Shown here piece by piece: positions 26,473 through 35,269 of a DNA stretch of 64,000 nucleotides (position 1 is its first letter; each line of letters opens with the position of its first letter). A program made the position numbers and the translations under genes. The stretch lies in the NCBI RefSeq assembly GCF_030325625.1, contig NZ_JACAIS010000009.1:207647-271646 (forward strand), written 5' to 3'. Under the pieces are notes generated by a model. The model ran no database searches, had not been told where the DNA came from, and was given only the letters and a program-made list of their open reading frames with translations. The stretch is from Sphingobacterium sp. N143. Lineage in GTDB: Bacteria > Bacteroidota > Bacteroidia > Sphingobacteriales > Sphingobacteriaceae.

Positions 26473-26628
26473 TTATTGCGTAGATAGGGTGACTATTGGT
26501 TTATGTCGTTTGGCTGAATTACTTGGCATAGTCTGCCTGTTTAGAACTATTTTCCAAATGCTTACCCAGTCGCTTTTGTCAACAACCAACCATTGTTTTA
26601 TTTCTACCTGATTTGTTAAACAGTCCAT
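26473..26628 (-). CDS. Possible 51-residue protein upstream of the recombinase operon
   Basis: Begins MDCLTNQVEIKQWLVVDKSD and ends with a basic tail (NSAKRHKPIVTLSTQ). The frame is open 22 codons further upstream without a start codon, so the true start is unclear. I do not recognise it. It lies on the same strand as the recombinase and the 53-residue gene, in the non-coding half of the island, and may be a small regulator or chance. Confidence 0.25.
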   Translation of the reverse strand: MDCLTNQVEIKQWLVVDKSDWVSIWKIVLNRQTMPSNSAKRHKPIVTLSTQ

Positions 26629-26857
26629 ATGGTTTTTGGGTAAGCTTTTATTTCTTTTCTTTCTATAAGATTCACCTCCAATATTTATTATTAGCTAATT
26701 TTCGGTAATAAATTGAATGATACATTATTGCCGTTTCATCCACTAATTACATCCTCATAATATATATACTACCGACCTTACCAAGAGTCTTGTATTGCTA
26801 AAAATAAACCCGCAAAGAATTTAGTATAAATTTATACATTTAATAAGTTGAATATAG

Positions 26858-26865
26858 TATATTTG
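26858..26865 (+). promoter_or_regulatory. -7 box of the carotenoid operon
   Basis: TATATTTG, matching TANNTTTG, 17 bp before the MarR ATG at 26883. The -33 element is not clear. The palindromic ATAAATTTAT just upstream could be an operator for the MarR-type regulator encoded first in the operon. Confidence 0.5.
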
Positions 26866-26882
26866 TGAACTAATATAATTAT

Positions 26883-27545
26883 ATGAAATATGATATTTTA
26901 AAAAATGTTGTCAATCTGCTTGAGGAATTTGAAGAAGATATTCTTCAAGGAAGAACATACCCTAATGATATCGAAGGTTTTAAAAGATGGATAGTTGCCA
27001 ATTATAAAGGTGAAGAAAAAAATAATGAACCTAATTGGGATGGAAAAGAAAAGGGACGTAGTGCAGAAAGTGTCATTAATACTTTAATTGTCCATATGAA
27101 CAGATATGCCAAGAGTTATTCCAAGTCCGCCATATTCGGATCGGATTTTTCAACACAGGAAGATTTTATCTACCTCATTAACCTAAAAGCTTTTGGAGAA
27201 ATGACCAAAATGGACTTGATAAAAAAGAATGTACATGAAAAACCTGCCGGAATGCAAGTTATCAACCGGTTGATTGCACAAGGTTGGGTAAATCAAACCG
27301 ATTCTGAGACCGACAAAAGAAGTAAAGTTTTAAAAATAAGCAATAAGGGAATTCAGGTTTTAGAAAAGCAAATGGACAAAATCAGAAAAGCAACTGAAAT
27401 CGTTACAGGAGATTTAACCAATAACGAAAAAATGGAATTGATCAGGTTGCTCAATAAACTCAATGATTTTCATCAACAGATCTACGATAAAAATATTGAA
27501 CCAGAATATTTATTGAATGAAGTTTTAAAAGATAAAAGGCGATGA
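26883..27545 (+). CDS. MarR-family transcriptional regulator of the carotenoid operon
   Basis: A 220-residue protein with a winged-helix core of MarR type (LINLKAFGEMTKMDLIKKNVHEKPAGMQVINRLIAQGWVNQTDSETDKRSKVLKISNKGIQVLEKQ): the DRR-like wing reads DKRSK. The N-terminal 90 residues are longer than usual and helical. It is the first gene of the operon and overlaps crtI by 4 bp (ATGA), so it is probably an autoregulated repressor or sensor for pigment synthesis. The effector is unknown. Confidence 0.85.
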   Translation: MKYDILKNVVNLLEEFEEDILQGRTYPNDIEGFKRWIVANYKGEEKNNEPNWDGKEKGRSAESVINTLIVHMNRYAKSYSKSAIFGSDFSTQEDFIYLINLKAFGEMTKMDLIKKNVHEKPAGMQVINRLIAQGWVNQTDSETDKRSKVLKISNKGIQVLEKQMDKIRKATEIVTGDLTNNEKMELIRLLNKLNDFHQQIYDKNIEPEYLLNEVLKDKRR

Positions 27546-29023
27546 AGAAAAAAATAGCCGTTATCGGTTCCGGTTTTTCGGGATTGTCTGCTACAGCTTA
27601 TTTGGCAAAAGCGGGAAATGAGGTTCACGTATTTGAAAAACACGAGCAGCCAGGTGGAAGAGCAAGGCAATTTTCTACCCAACAAGGTTACGTATTTGAT
27701 ATGGGACCAAGTTGGTACTGGATGCCTGATATTATTGAAAGTTTTTTTGCTGATTTCGGCTACAAAATCTCTGATTTCTTCGAGTTGATTTCATTAAACC
27801 CACAGTTTGAAATGATTTTTTCACAAGAGAAAATCAGTGTACCTGAAAGTTTAGAGGAATTAAAAATCTTGTTCGAACAAATCGAAAAGGGTGCAGGATT
27901 ACAATTAGAAAAATTTATGCGATCGGCTAAATTCAAATATGAAGTCGGTATGCAGGATTTCGTGAATAAGCCTTGCCATAATTGGTCAGAATTCATTTCT
28001 CCTAAAATAACTAAAAGTGCATTGAGATTGGATTTGCTGACGAACTTCAGAACCTATGTTGCTAAATACTTCAAAAGTGAAAAATTAAGAACATTGATGG
28101 AGTTTCCTGTGATTTTTCTGGGTGCTTCGCCAAAAAATATTCCTGCATTGTATAGTTTGATGAACTATGGGGGTTATGCCTTAGGAACGCATTATCCTAT
28201 AGGTGGCTTCTATCAATTGGTATTGGCGATGAAAAAAGTAGCCGAAAACCAAGGTGCAACTTTTTATTTTAACAAAACCGTTGAAAGCATAAATACACAA
28301 AATGGTAAGGTAAGATCTTTAACTATCAATGGCGAGACCTATGAATTCGATATTGTAATTGCTTCTTCCGATTATCATCATACAGAAACGCTTTTAAATA
28401 AAGACCTCAGAAATTATTCTGAGGTGTACTGGAAAAGCAGAACGTTTGCACCATCAAGTTTGATCTATTATTTAGGCATCAATCAAATTATTCCCAACCT
28501 AAAACATCATACACTCTTCTTTGAAAATGACTTAGACGAACACATTGATTGTATCTATGGCGAGAAGAAATGGCCGGAAAAGCCTCTTTTTTATGTTTGT
28601 TGCCCATCAAAAACAGATAATGCCGTTGCCCCTAAAGACAAAGAAAACCTGTTTTTGTTGATGCCTTTGGCAATCGGAATAAACGATGAAGAATTAACAC
28701 GGGAAAAGTATTTAATGGAAATGCTTTCAAGAATTGAAAGACATACGGGCATAGCCGATTTACAGTCAATGATTGAGTACAAAAGAAGCTTCTGTGTCAG
28801 CGATTTTATTTCAGATTACAATGCGTACGGTGGCAATGCGTACGGACTGGCAAACACACTTGGTCAAACTGCAGTTTTGAAACCTAAAATAATAAATAAA
28901 AGATTGAAAAATTTATTCTACACGGGTCAATTGACCGTTCCCGGCCCCGGAGTTCCTCCGTCCATCCTATCTGGTAAAATTGTAGCAAATGAAATAATCA
29001 AACTTAAACAAGAAGGACTATGA
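27542..29023 (+). CDS. crtI: Phytoene desaturase
   Basis: A 493-residue FAD-dependent oxidoreductase. The Rossmann motif KIAVIGSGFSGLSATAYLAK is at the N-terminus, followed by HVFEKHEQPGGRARQF, and the CrtI-type C-terminal signature GPGVPPSILSGKIVANEI. It introduces double bonds into phytoene to give lycopene. Start overlaps the regulator and its end overlaps crtB, both by ATGA. The family also includes carotenoid ketolases, but position beside crtB supports the desaturase. Confidence 0.95.
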   Translation: MKKKIAVIGSGFSGLSATAYLAKAGNEVHVFEKHEQPGGRARQFSTQQGYVFDMGPSWYWMPDIIESFFADFGYKISDFFELISLNPQFEMIFSQEKISVPESLEELKILFEQIEKGAGLQLEKFMRSAKFKYEVGMQDFVNKPCHNWSEFISPKITKSALRLDLLTNFRTYVAKYFKSEKLRTLMEFPVIFLGASPKNIPALYSLMNYGGYALGTHYPIGGFYQLVLAMKKVAENQGATFYFNKTVESINTQNGKVRSLTINGETYEFDIVIASSDYHHTETLLNKDLRNYSEVYWKSRTFAPSSLIYYLGINQIIPNLKHHTLFFENDLDEHIDCIYGEKKWPEKPLFYVCCPSKTDNAVAPKDKENLFLLMPLAIGINDEELTREKYLMEMLSRIERHTGIADLQSMIEYKRSFCVSDFISDYNAYGGNAYGLANTLGQTAVLKPKIINKRLKNLFYTGQLTVPGPGVPPSILSGKIVANEIIKLKQEGL

Positions 29024-29856
29024 AAAAGATCTTTGACGAACTATCGTGCTCGGTAAGCAAGATTACAACCCAAAAGTATAGTACGAGTTTTTCTCTAGGA
29101 ATTTTAGCGCTGAAACCGTCTATACGTCCCGCTATCTATGCCATATATGGATATGTGAGACTGGCTGATGAAATCGTGGACAGTTTTCACGGGTACGATA
29201 AAGAGAAACTATTGAATCGATTAAAAGTAGAAACCGACGATGCATTGCAGGAAGGAATTTCGCTCAACCCTATTCTACAATCGTTCCAGGAAACAGTAAA
29301 TCAGTATAAAATTGACAAAAGTCTCATTGAGCAGTTTTTACATAGTATGGAAATGGATTTGCAGAAAATAGATTACAATTCAGAACGATACGAAGAATAT
29401 ATTTTTGGTTCAGCCGAAGTAGTCGGGCTGATGTGTCTGCAAGTTTTTACGGATGGGAATATGGAAAAATATAGAGAATTGAAACCATATGCAATGAAAC
29501 TGGGGTCAGCTTTTCAAAAAGTAAACTTTTTAAGGGATTTGAAAGATGATTATCAGATTTTGGGCAGGACTTATTTCCCGAATATTGATATGTGCATATT
29601 TGATAATAGTGTGAAAAGTCAGATTGAAAAGGAAATAGAGGAAGAATTTAAGGAGGCTTTAATCGGGATTAAGAAGCTACCCAATTCCGCAATGTTTGGG
29701 GTGTATTTAGCTTACAAGTACTATTTGTCTTTGTTCCAAAAAATAAAAAGAATATCCTCCAAAGAGATATTGAATAACAGGATTCGGGTTCCTAATTCTG
29801 AAAAGGCATTTGTGGCGTTCAAAAGTTATGTAAGATATAAAACTGCGTTTTTATGA
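29020..29856 (+). CDS. crtB: Phytoene synthase
   Basis: A 278-residue squalene/phytoene synthase. Both Asp-rich motifs are visible: YVRLADEIVDSF (DEIVD) and FLRDLKDDYQILGRTYFP (DLKDD). It condenses two geranylgeranyl diphosphates to phytoene. It overlaps crtI and the next gene by 4 bp each. Geranylgeranyl diphosphate synthase is not in this operon and must be supplied by the chromosome. Confidence 0.95.
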   Translation: MKKIFDELSCSVSKITTQKYSTSFSLGILALKPSIRPAIYAIYGYVRLADEIVDSFHGYDKEKLLNRLKVETDDALQEGISLNPILQSFQETVNQYKIDKSLIEQFLHSMEMDLQKIDYNSERYEEYIFGSAEVVGLMCLQVFTDGNMEKYRELKPYAMKLGSAFQKVNFLRDLKDDYQILGRTYFPNIDMCIFDNSVKSQIEKEIEEEFKEALIGIKKLPNSAMFGVYLAYKYYLSLFQKIKRISSKEILNNRIRVPNSEKAFVAFKSYVRYKTAFL

Positions 29857-30311
29857 TCAAAATTCCTGGCTTACTAATATCGGCCATATTCTTTCTTATG
29901 AGTTTTAATGCAACAGGTTTGGATGTAGTAAGGGCTAACTACAACAAACTGGTATCAGAAAAAGAGTTGTGTGGAAAGATAATTGCGGAATTGACAGAAA
30001 CAAAGAACAATTCAGCTACACATATGGCTTATTTGGGTGGTTTACAAACTATCTGGGCAAATCACGTCTTTAGTCCGATAAGTAAACTCAATACGTTTAA
30101 AGAAGGGAAGAAAAACATCGAGCAGGCAATCAAAAAAGAACCTGAAAATGTGGAATTAAGGTTTATCCGACTTTCGGTTCAAAAAAATGCTCCGTCTTTT
30201 TTAGGATATAAATCAAACATAAATGAGGATGCCAAATTTATTAAGGAAAACCGACACCAAATCAGGTCGGAGATTTTGCAGAAAAATATAGGAACGCTTT
30301 TAAAGGACTAG
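29853..30311 (+). CDS. Small secreted protein of the carotenoid operon
   Basis: A 152-residue protein with a signal peptide (LLISAIFFLMSFNATGL). The mature part is helical with a TPR-like repeat (GKKNIEQAIKKEPENVELRFIRLSVQKNAP). I do not know a function. Similar proteins occur at this position in flavobacterial carotenoid operons as I recall them. It overlaps crtB by 4 bp and ends 3 bp before the SRPBCC gene. Confidence 0.7.
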   Translation: MIKIPGLLISAIFFLMSFNATGLDVVRANYNKLVSEKELCGKIIAELTETKNNSATHMAYLGGLQTIWANHVFSPISKLNTFKEGKKNIEQAIKKEPENVELRFIRLSVQKNAPSFLGYKSNINEDAKFIKENRHQIRSEILQKNIGTLLKD

Positions 30312-30314
30312 ACT

Positions 30315-30782
30315 ATGAAACATCGGTTATACAGGGAGCAACAATTGAATTGCGATATCGAAGCAGCGTGGGATTTTTTCTCTTCTCCTAAGAACCTTTC
30401 GAAGATCACACCCAAAGATATGGGTTTTACGGTGCTGTCGGATTATAACAGCGAACAGATTGCTGAAGGAATGGTGATCGATTATATCGTTTCGCCGTTG
30501 CTGAAAGTTCCGTTGAAGTGGAGAACGAGAATTACTCATGTGGAATCAAATAAAAGCTTTACTGATTTTCAGGAGAAAGGACCTTATAAATACTGGAGCC
30601 ATTTTCACGAATTTATCCCCAATAAAGACGGAGTGCTGATGAAAGATACGGTAGATTATGAATTGCCTTTCGGCTTTTTGGGGAAGATGGCACATCTACT
30701 TTTTGTGAAAAAGAAATTGGCGTACATCTTTGATTTCCGATACCACGTTTTAGAGAAACTTTTTAACCCAATAAAAAACTGA
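30315..30782 (+). CDS. SRPBCC-fold protein
   Basis: A 155-residue START/Bet v1-like protein (LYREQQLNCDIEAAWDFFSSPKNLSKITP; PLKWRTRITHVESNKSFTDFQEKGPYKYWSHFHEFIP; DTVDYELPFGFLGKMAHLLFVKKKLAYIFDFR). The fold binds hydrophobic ligands in a cavity. In the operon it could carry or present a carotenoid or intermediate, which is inference from context only. No catalytic residues can be named. Confidence 0.85.
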   Translation: MKHRLYREQQLNCDIEAAWDFFSSPKNLSKITPKDMGFTVLSDYNSEQIAEGMVIDYIVSPLLKVPLKWRTRITHVESNKSFTDFQEKGPYKYWSHFHEFIPNKDGVLMKDTVDYELPFGFLGKMAHLLFVKKKLAYIFDFRYHVLEKLFNPIKN

Positions 30783-30783
30783 T

Positions 30784-31242
30784 ATGGCTTTTTTAATCGT
30801 ATTGCTCACGTTTACATTGATGGAAGGGGCAACCTGGATTATCCATAAATATGTTATGCACGGTTTTCTTTGGGTTTTGCACAAAGACCATCATGACCAC
30901 AGCAATGAGGGCGTTCTTGAAAAGAACGACTATTTCTTTGTCATATTTGCTATACCCACGATTGCTTTGATGTATTTCGGTTCGCTTGAAAATTTCAACT
31001 ATCTGTTTTATATCGGATTGGGCATTATGCTTTACGGAATGGCTTATTTTTTTGTGCACGATATTTTTATCCACCAACGGATCAAATTTCTGTCCCAGAC
31101 CCAAAGTGCCTATTTTTTGGCACTGCGCAGGGCACACAAACAACATCACAAACATATCGGAAAAGAAAACGGTGAATGTTTCGGGTTTTTATATGTGCCT
31201 TTCAAATATTTCAAAATGTATTTTAATTCCGCGAAAAAATGA
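30784..31242 (+). CDS. crtZ: Beta-carotene hydroxylase
   Basis: A 152-residue di-iron membrane hydroxylase of the fatty acid hydroxylase superfamily. Histidine motifs are HKYVMHG, HKDHHDHSNEG, FVHDIFIHQR and RRAHKQHHKHIGK. Four hydrophobic stretches are present. It hydroxylates the beta-ionone rings of beta-carotene at C3 and C3', giving zeaxanthin. It is 1 bp after the SRPBCC gene and overlaps the cyclase by 4 bp. Confidence 0.93.
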   Translation: MAFLIVLLTFTLMEGATWIIHKYVMHGFLWVLHKDHHDHSNEGVLEKNDYFFVIFAIPTIALMYFGSLENFNYLFYIGLGIMLYGMAYFFVHDIFIHQRIKFLSQTQSAYFLALRRAHKQHHKHIGKENGECFGFLYVPFKYFKMYFNSAKK

Positions 31243-31940
31243 TGGCATATACTTATTCAATGATATTATTTTTTACGGTCATCATTTGCTTTATCGCATC
31301 TTTTGACAGCCGGATTCTCTTTAACCGTTATTTTGGATCGTTTATAAAATCTGCGATTTTGGTTGCTATACCATTTATTTCTTGGGATATATGGTTTACC
31401 GCAAAAGGTGTTTGGTGGTTCAATACAGATTATACACTGGGAATAGTGATAGCGGGTTTGCCTCTTGAAGAATGGCTTTTCTTTATTTTCATTCCGTTTT
31501 CATGCGTGTTTACCTATTTCTGTTTTGATAAGTTTTTCAAGTTAGGATGGCTATCCGCCTTAAATAACCTGATCGTTTTTGTCAGCGTCATTATCTGTTC
31601 GGTTATGGCTTTGTTGCATTATGATAAAATCTATACACTTATGACGGCTATCGCCACTATAGCAACTTTAATTTACCTGCATTTCATTGCACAGGTAGAT
31701 TGGATTGGCAAGGCATCTTTGGTGTTTACTATATTGATGTTAGGTTTTTTTCCTGTAAATGGCGTGCTGACGGGGACTGGTATCGAAACACCTATCGTAA
31801 ATTACAACCCGGGAGATTTTCTGGGTATACGGATACTAACGATACCAATTGAGGATGCCGTTTATGGATATACGCAGTTTCTTTTGGTGCTTTATTTTTT
31901 TAAACGGTTTAAACATATAGATGATGAAAGCAAAAAATAA
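31239..31940 (+). CDS. Lycopene beta-cyclase (CrtYcd/CarR-type)
   Basis: A 233-residue polytopic membrane protein with two copies of the lycopene cyclase domain, each ending in a PLEEWLFFIFIPF- or PIEDAVYGYTQF-type motif with acidic residues. This heterodimeric-cyclase-derived form is found in archaea, fungi (crtYB) and Bacteroidota and closes both ends of lycopene to give beta-carotene. The ends overlap crtZ and the lipocalin gene. Confidence 0.9.
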   Translation: MMAYTYSMILFFTVIICFIASFDSRILFNRYFGSFIKSAILVAIPFISWDIWFTAKGVWWFNTDYTLGIVIAGLPLEEWLFFIFIPFSCVFTYFCFDKFFKLGWLSALNNLIVFVSVIICSVMALLHYDKIYTLMTAIATIATLIYLHFIAQVDWIGKASLVFTILMLGFFPVNGVLTGTGIETPIVNYNPGDFLGIRILTIPIEDAVYGYTQFLLVLYFFKRFKHIDDESKK

Positions 31941-32487
31941 AATTTTAACAGTGGCCTTTTCCATAGCGTTAATTGCTCTTTTAAATTCCTGTGCCTCGAT
32001 CCCCAAAAAGGCAAAAGCAGTGGAAAACTTTGATGTCGATGAATATTTAGGCACTTGGTACGAAATTGCCCGTTTTGATTCTCGTTTTGAAAGGGACTTG
32101 GACAATGTTTCCGCTCAATACAGCCTTAATGAAAATGGCAATGTCATCGTCTTGAACAGTGGCTATAACCATAATAAGCAAGAATGGAAAAAAGCGGACG
32201 GTTTAGCAAGGTTCAGAGGAGATAAAAATGTTGCAAAATTGAAAGTAAGTTTTTTCGGTCCTTTTTATTCTGGTTACAATGTGGTCGCATTGGACGAAAA
32301 TTACCAGTATGCGCTGGTTGCGGGAAAAAACCTAAAGTATTTATGGATTTTATCGAGAACAAAGAACGTTCCCCAAGAGGTTAAAGCAAACTATTTGGGA
32401 ATTGCAGAAGGGATTGGTTATGATACCTCTAAACTGATCTGGGTAAAGCACGACAGGAACGATAATCCATTTTTGAATGAAAAGTAG
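31921..32487 (+). CDS. Lipocalin-family lipoprotein (Blc-like)
   Basis: A 188-residue protein with lipobox LLNSC, then the lipocalin hallmark EYLGTWYEIARFDSRFERDL and the second motif YALVAGKNLKYLWILSRT. It should be attached to a membrane and bind a hydrophobic ligand. In this operon a link to carotenoid or lipid damage is plausible. The start overlaps the cyclase gene by 20 bp, and the end overlaps the photolyase start by 11 bp. Confidence 0.9.
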   Translation: MMKAKNKILTVAFSIALIALLNSCASIPKKAKAVENFDVDEYLGTWYEIARFDSRFERDLDNVSAQYSLNENGNVIVLNSGYNHNKQEWKKADGLARFRGDKNVAKLKVSFFGPFYSGYNVVALDENYQYALVAGKNLKYLWILSRTKNVPQEVKANYLGIAEGIGYDTSKLIWVKHDRNDNPFLNEK

Positions 32488-33784
32488 GGTCTCCGTTTTT
32501 TGGTTTCGCAGAGATCTGCATTTGGAAGACAATGTGGGTTTGTATCAGGCACTTGCTTCCGAATTACCCGTGTTGCCGGTTTTTATTTTTGATGAGACCA
32601 TCCTAAATAAATTAGAAGATAAAAAAGACCGAAGGGTTGACTATATCCATCAGGTACTCTCGGCAATAAATAGCCGATTGAAGACATTCAACGCAAGATT
32701 GAATACATTTTATGGAAATCCTTTGGATGTTTTTAAAATGCTTTCCGAAAAATATGCTGTTCAAGGCGTTTTCTGCAATCGGGATTATGAACCGCAAGCC
32801 ATTAAACGGGATACGGAGATTTACCAGTTTTTCAACGAACAGAACATTCCTTTTAAGGCATTCAAAGACCAGGTCATTTTTGATAAAAACGATGTATTGA
32901 AAAATGAAGGCACACCCTATACGGTTTATACCCCGTATTCAAAAAAATGGAAAGAGCTATTGACAGAAAAAGATTACAAGTCGTATAATCCTGATTGCAC
33001 TAATTTTTTCAGACAGCGGTTTGCCGAAATTCATTCGTTGAATGAATTCGGTTTTGAAAAAACAGATATCACTTTTGATCCGCCGAAATTAGATGCAAAA
33101 ATCATTGACGAATACGACAAATTCAGGGATTATCCTGCAATGCAACGGACAACAGAATTGAGCATCGCTCTTCGATTTGGCACCATTAGTATTCGTAAAT
33201 GTGTAGCTTTTGCATGGAACCACAATCAAACGTGGCTGAATGAATTGATCTGGCGAGAGTTTTTTATGCAGATCTTATATCATTTCCCTAAAGTGGTTAA
33301 TCAATCTTTTAAATCGAAATACGATAACATCAAATGGCGAAACAATGAATGGGAATTTGAAAAGTGGTGCGAGGGAAAAACAGGTTATCCGATTGTCGAT
33401 GCAGGAATGCGACAATTGAACCAAACAGGATCTATGCACAATCGGGTACGGATGATTGCAGCGAGTTTTTTGTGCAAACATTTACTGATAGATTGGCGTT
33501 GGGGTGAAGCCTACTTTGCACAAAAGCTGAACGATTACGATTTATCGGCCAACAATGGAAACTGGCAATGGGCATCGGGTTCGGGTTGTGATGCTGCACC
33601 GTATTTCAGGGTGTTTAACCCAACTGTTCAAACCGATAAGTTTGATAAGAAGTTGGAATATATCAAAAAATGGATTCCCGGATTTGGAACAGATGCTTAC
33701 CCCCAACAAATAGTAGAACACAGTTTCGCAAGAGACAGAGCGTTGAAAGTATATGGAGAAGCCGTCAAGGAAAACAATCAATAA
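32477..33784 (+). CDS. Deoxyribodipyrimidine photolyase (CPD class I-like)
   Basis: A 435-residue flavoprotein. The N-terminal antenna domain begins SVFWFRRDLHLEDNVGLYQAL; the FAD-binding part has the signatures ELIWREFFMQILYHFP, GYPIVDAGMRQLNQTGSMHNRVRMI and LSANNGNWQWASGSGCDAAPYFRVFNP. It repairs UV-induced pyrimidine dimers using light. Its place in a pigment operon makes a combined light-protection unit. The overlapping start suggests tight coupling with the lipocalin. Confidence 0.94.
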   Translation: MKSRVSVFWFRRDLHLEDNVGLYQALASELPVLPVFIFDETILNKLEDKKDRRVDYIHQVLSAINSRLKTFNARLNTFYGNPLDVFKMLSEKYAVQGVFCNRDYEPQAIKRDTEIYQFFNEQNIPFKAFKDQVIFDKNDVLKNEGTPYTVYTPYSKKWKELLTEKDYKSYNPDCTNFFRQRFAEIHSLNEFGFEKTDITFDPPKLDAKIIDEYDKFRDYPAMQRTTELSIALRFGTISIRKCVAFAWNHNQTWLNELIWREFFMQILYHFPKVVNQSFKSKYDNIKWRNNEWEFEKWCEGKTGYPIVDAGMRQLNQTGSMHNRVRMIAASFLCKHLLIDWRWGEAYFAQKLNDYDLSANNGNWQWASGSGCDAAPYFRVFNPTVQTDKFDKKLEYIKKWIPGFGTDAYPQQIVEHSFARDRALKVYGEAVKENNQ

Positions 33785-33802
33785 CGCTTTAATTAAAGTA
33801 AA

Positions 33803-34321
33803 ATGGAGAGAAACAATGTAGTGTTGGTCGATGAAAACGATAATGCCATTGCTGAAATGGAAAAATTGATGGCCCACGAGCAAGGGCGTCTCCACCGGGC
33901 ATTTTCGGTATTTATATTTAATGATAAGGGAGAGCTTCTTTTGCAGCAGCGGGCAAGCCACAAGTACCACGGAGCAGGGTTATGGACGAACACCTGTTGT
34001 TCGCATCCGCAATGGGGAGAAACTGTTGCTTTAAGTGCAGAGGAGCGGTTAATCTATGAAATGGGACTGAAATGTGATTTAAGATTGGTCTATTCATTTA
34101 TATACAATGAGCGGGTTGAAAACAATTTGACAGAGCATGAGCTGGATTATGTTTTTGTTGGTTATTCTGACCAATGTCCTGTTTTAAACAAAGATGAAGT
34201 ACAGGACTATAAGTGGATGAATGCGGATGAAATTCTATCTGATATAAAAAATAATCCATCACATTATACGGTCTGGTTCAGACAGGCCTTTCCGGAGCTG
34301 CTTTCAAAAATCAATTCATGA
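33803..34321 (+). CDS. idi: Isopentenyl-diphosphate delta-isomerase, type I
   Basis: A 172-residue Nudix-fold enzyme. LHRAFSVFIFNDKGELLLQQRA, LWTNTCCSHPQWGE (catalytic Cys and metal His) and HELDYVFVGYS (catalytic Glu region) are standard. It interconverts IPP and DMAPP and boosts flux to carotenoids. It is 18 bp after the photolyase and overlaps the next gene by 4 bp. Confidence 0.95.
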   Translation: MERNNVVLVDENDNAIAEMEKLMAHEQGRLHRAFSVFIFNDKGELLLQQRASHKYHGAGLWTNTCCSHPQWGETVALSAEERLIYEMGLKCDLRLVYSFIYNERVENNLTEHELDYVFVGYSDQCPVLNKDEVQDYKWMNADEILSDIKNNPSHYTVWFRQAFPELLSKINS

Positions 34322-35220
34322 AAAAGATATTAATCGCCGGAGGTACAGGTTTTGTCGGAAAAGCATTGATAAAGCACCTAGTAAATTGTGGTTATATGGT
34401 CAATGTGTTAACACGGAGGAACAAAATCAGCAGCATGGAGAACATTCGGTATTTTGAATGGGATATAAAGAAAGGATTTATTGACGAAAAAGCATTTGAG
34501 GGCGTTTCGAAAATCATCAATCTAACAGGCGCAAACATTACCGAAAAGCGTTGGACGGAAAAAAGGAAAGTTGAAATAATCGAAAGCCGGACCAAGGCAA
34601 TAGATTTACTTTTTACCTATGTTAAAACAAGGAATTTTAGCATAGATATCTTCATTTCATCTTCCGCCATAGGTTATTATGGTGCGATTACTACGGATGA
34701 AATATTTACAGAGAAATCCAATAACGGCAGCGAATTTTTGGCTTCGGTTTGCCGGAAATGGGAAAAAACAGCACTGCAATTTGACAGTTTGGGTGTTGCT
34801 ACCGTGATTTTAAGAAAAGGCGTTGTCCTTGGGAGAGATGGTGGTATGTATCAAAAATTAGCACCTTTGGCGAAGTTGGGCATCAATACATCTTTAGGAA
34901 ATGGCAGGCAATACTTACCCTGGATTGACATCCGGGATTTAGTCCGGTTGTATGAATTCATCTTGAAGACAGATGAACTCAGCGGGGTTTTTAATGCTGT
35001 TTCTTCCGAGCACATTATGATGAATGATTTTTCTAAAGCCCTGCTAAGGTCATTCGGAAAAACGAGTTTTTTGCCCAATGTACCAGCATTTCTGGTAAGG
35101 TTATTTTTGGGGGAAATGTCCGTGATGTTGTTAAAGGGTTCTAGGGTCAGCAATTACAAAATAAAACAAACCGGCTTTAAATTTGAGTATAGCTCGATTG
35201 AGAAGACATTTTTTATGTAG
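34318..35220 (+). CDS. TIGR01777-family SDR/epimerase-like protein
   Basis: A 300-residue extended SDR. KILIAGGTGFVGKALIKHLV is the nucleotide-binding motif, ISSSAIGYYGA carries the SDR tyrosine, and the C-terminal DUF1731-like region (FGKTSFLPNVPAFLVRLFLGEM) identifies the YfcH/TIGR01777 group. The substrate is unknown. It is the last gene of the island operon, fused by ATGA overlap to idi, a common placement in flavobacterial pigment clusters. Confidence 0.92.
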   Translation: MKKILIAGGTGFVGKALIKHLVNCGYMVNVLTRRNKISSMENIRYFEWDIKKGFIDEKAFEGVSKIINLTGANITEKRWTEKRKVEIIESRTKAIDLLFTYVKTRNFSIDIFISSSAIGYYGAITTDEIFTEKSNNGSEFLASVCRKWEKTALQFDSLGVATVILRKGVVLGRDGGMYQKLAPLAKLGINTSLGNGRQYLPWIDIRDLVRLYEFILKTDELSGVFNAVSSEHIMMNDFSKALLRSFGKTSFLPNVPAFLVRLFLGEMSVMLLKGSRVSNYKIKQTGFKFEYSSIEKTFFM

Positions 35221-35269
35221 TAATAAAGCTGGTTGAAGACTTTAGTATAGCTTTCTTTATTGACATTTT

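Larger units (their letters stand above)
26421..26882. other. Divergent control region of the island
   Basis: About 460 bp between the recombinase operon (minus) and the carotenoid operon (plus). AT-rich; includes the possible small frame at 26473-26628 and the TATATTTG promoter box at 26858-26865 for the MarR gene. No repeats of note were seen apart from AT-rich inverted stretches around 26820-26845 (ATAAATTTAT). Confidence 0.5.

Noticed and set aside
26672..26679. Perfect Shine-Dalgarno-like GGAGGTGA on the minus strand
   Set aside because: No start codon lies 5-10 bases downstream; it is 43 bases from the nearest ATG and within an open frame, so probably chance.
33542..33993. Minus-strand frames opposite the photolyase and idi genes
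   Set aside because: Shadows of conserved coding sequences.
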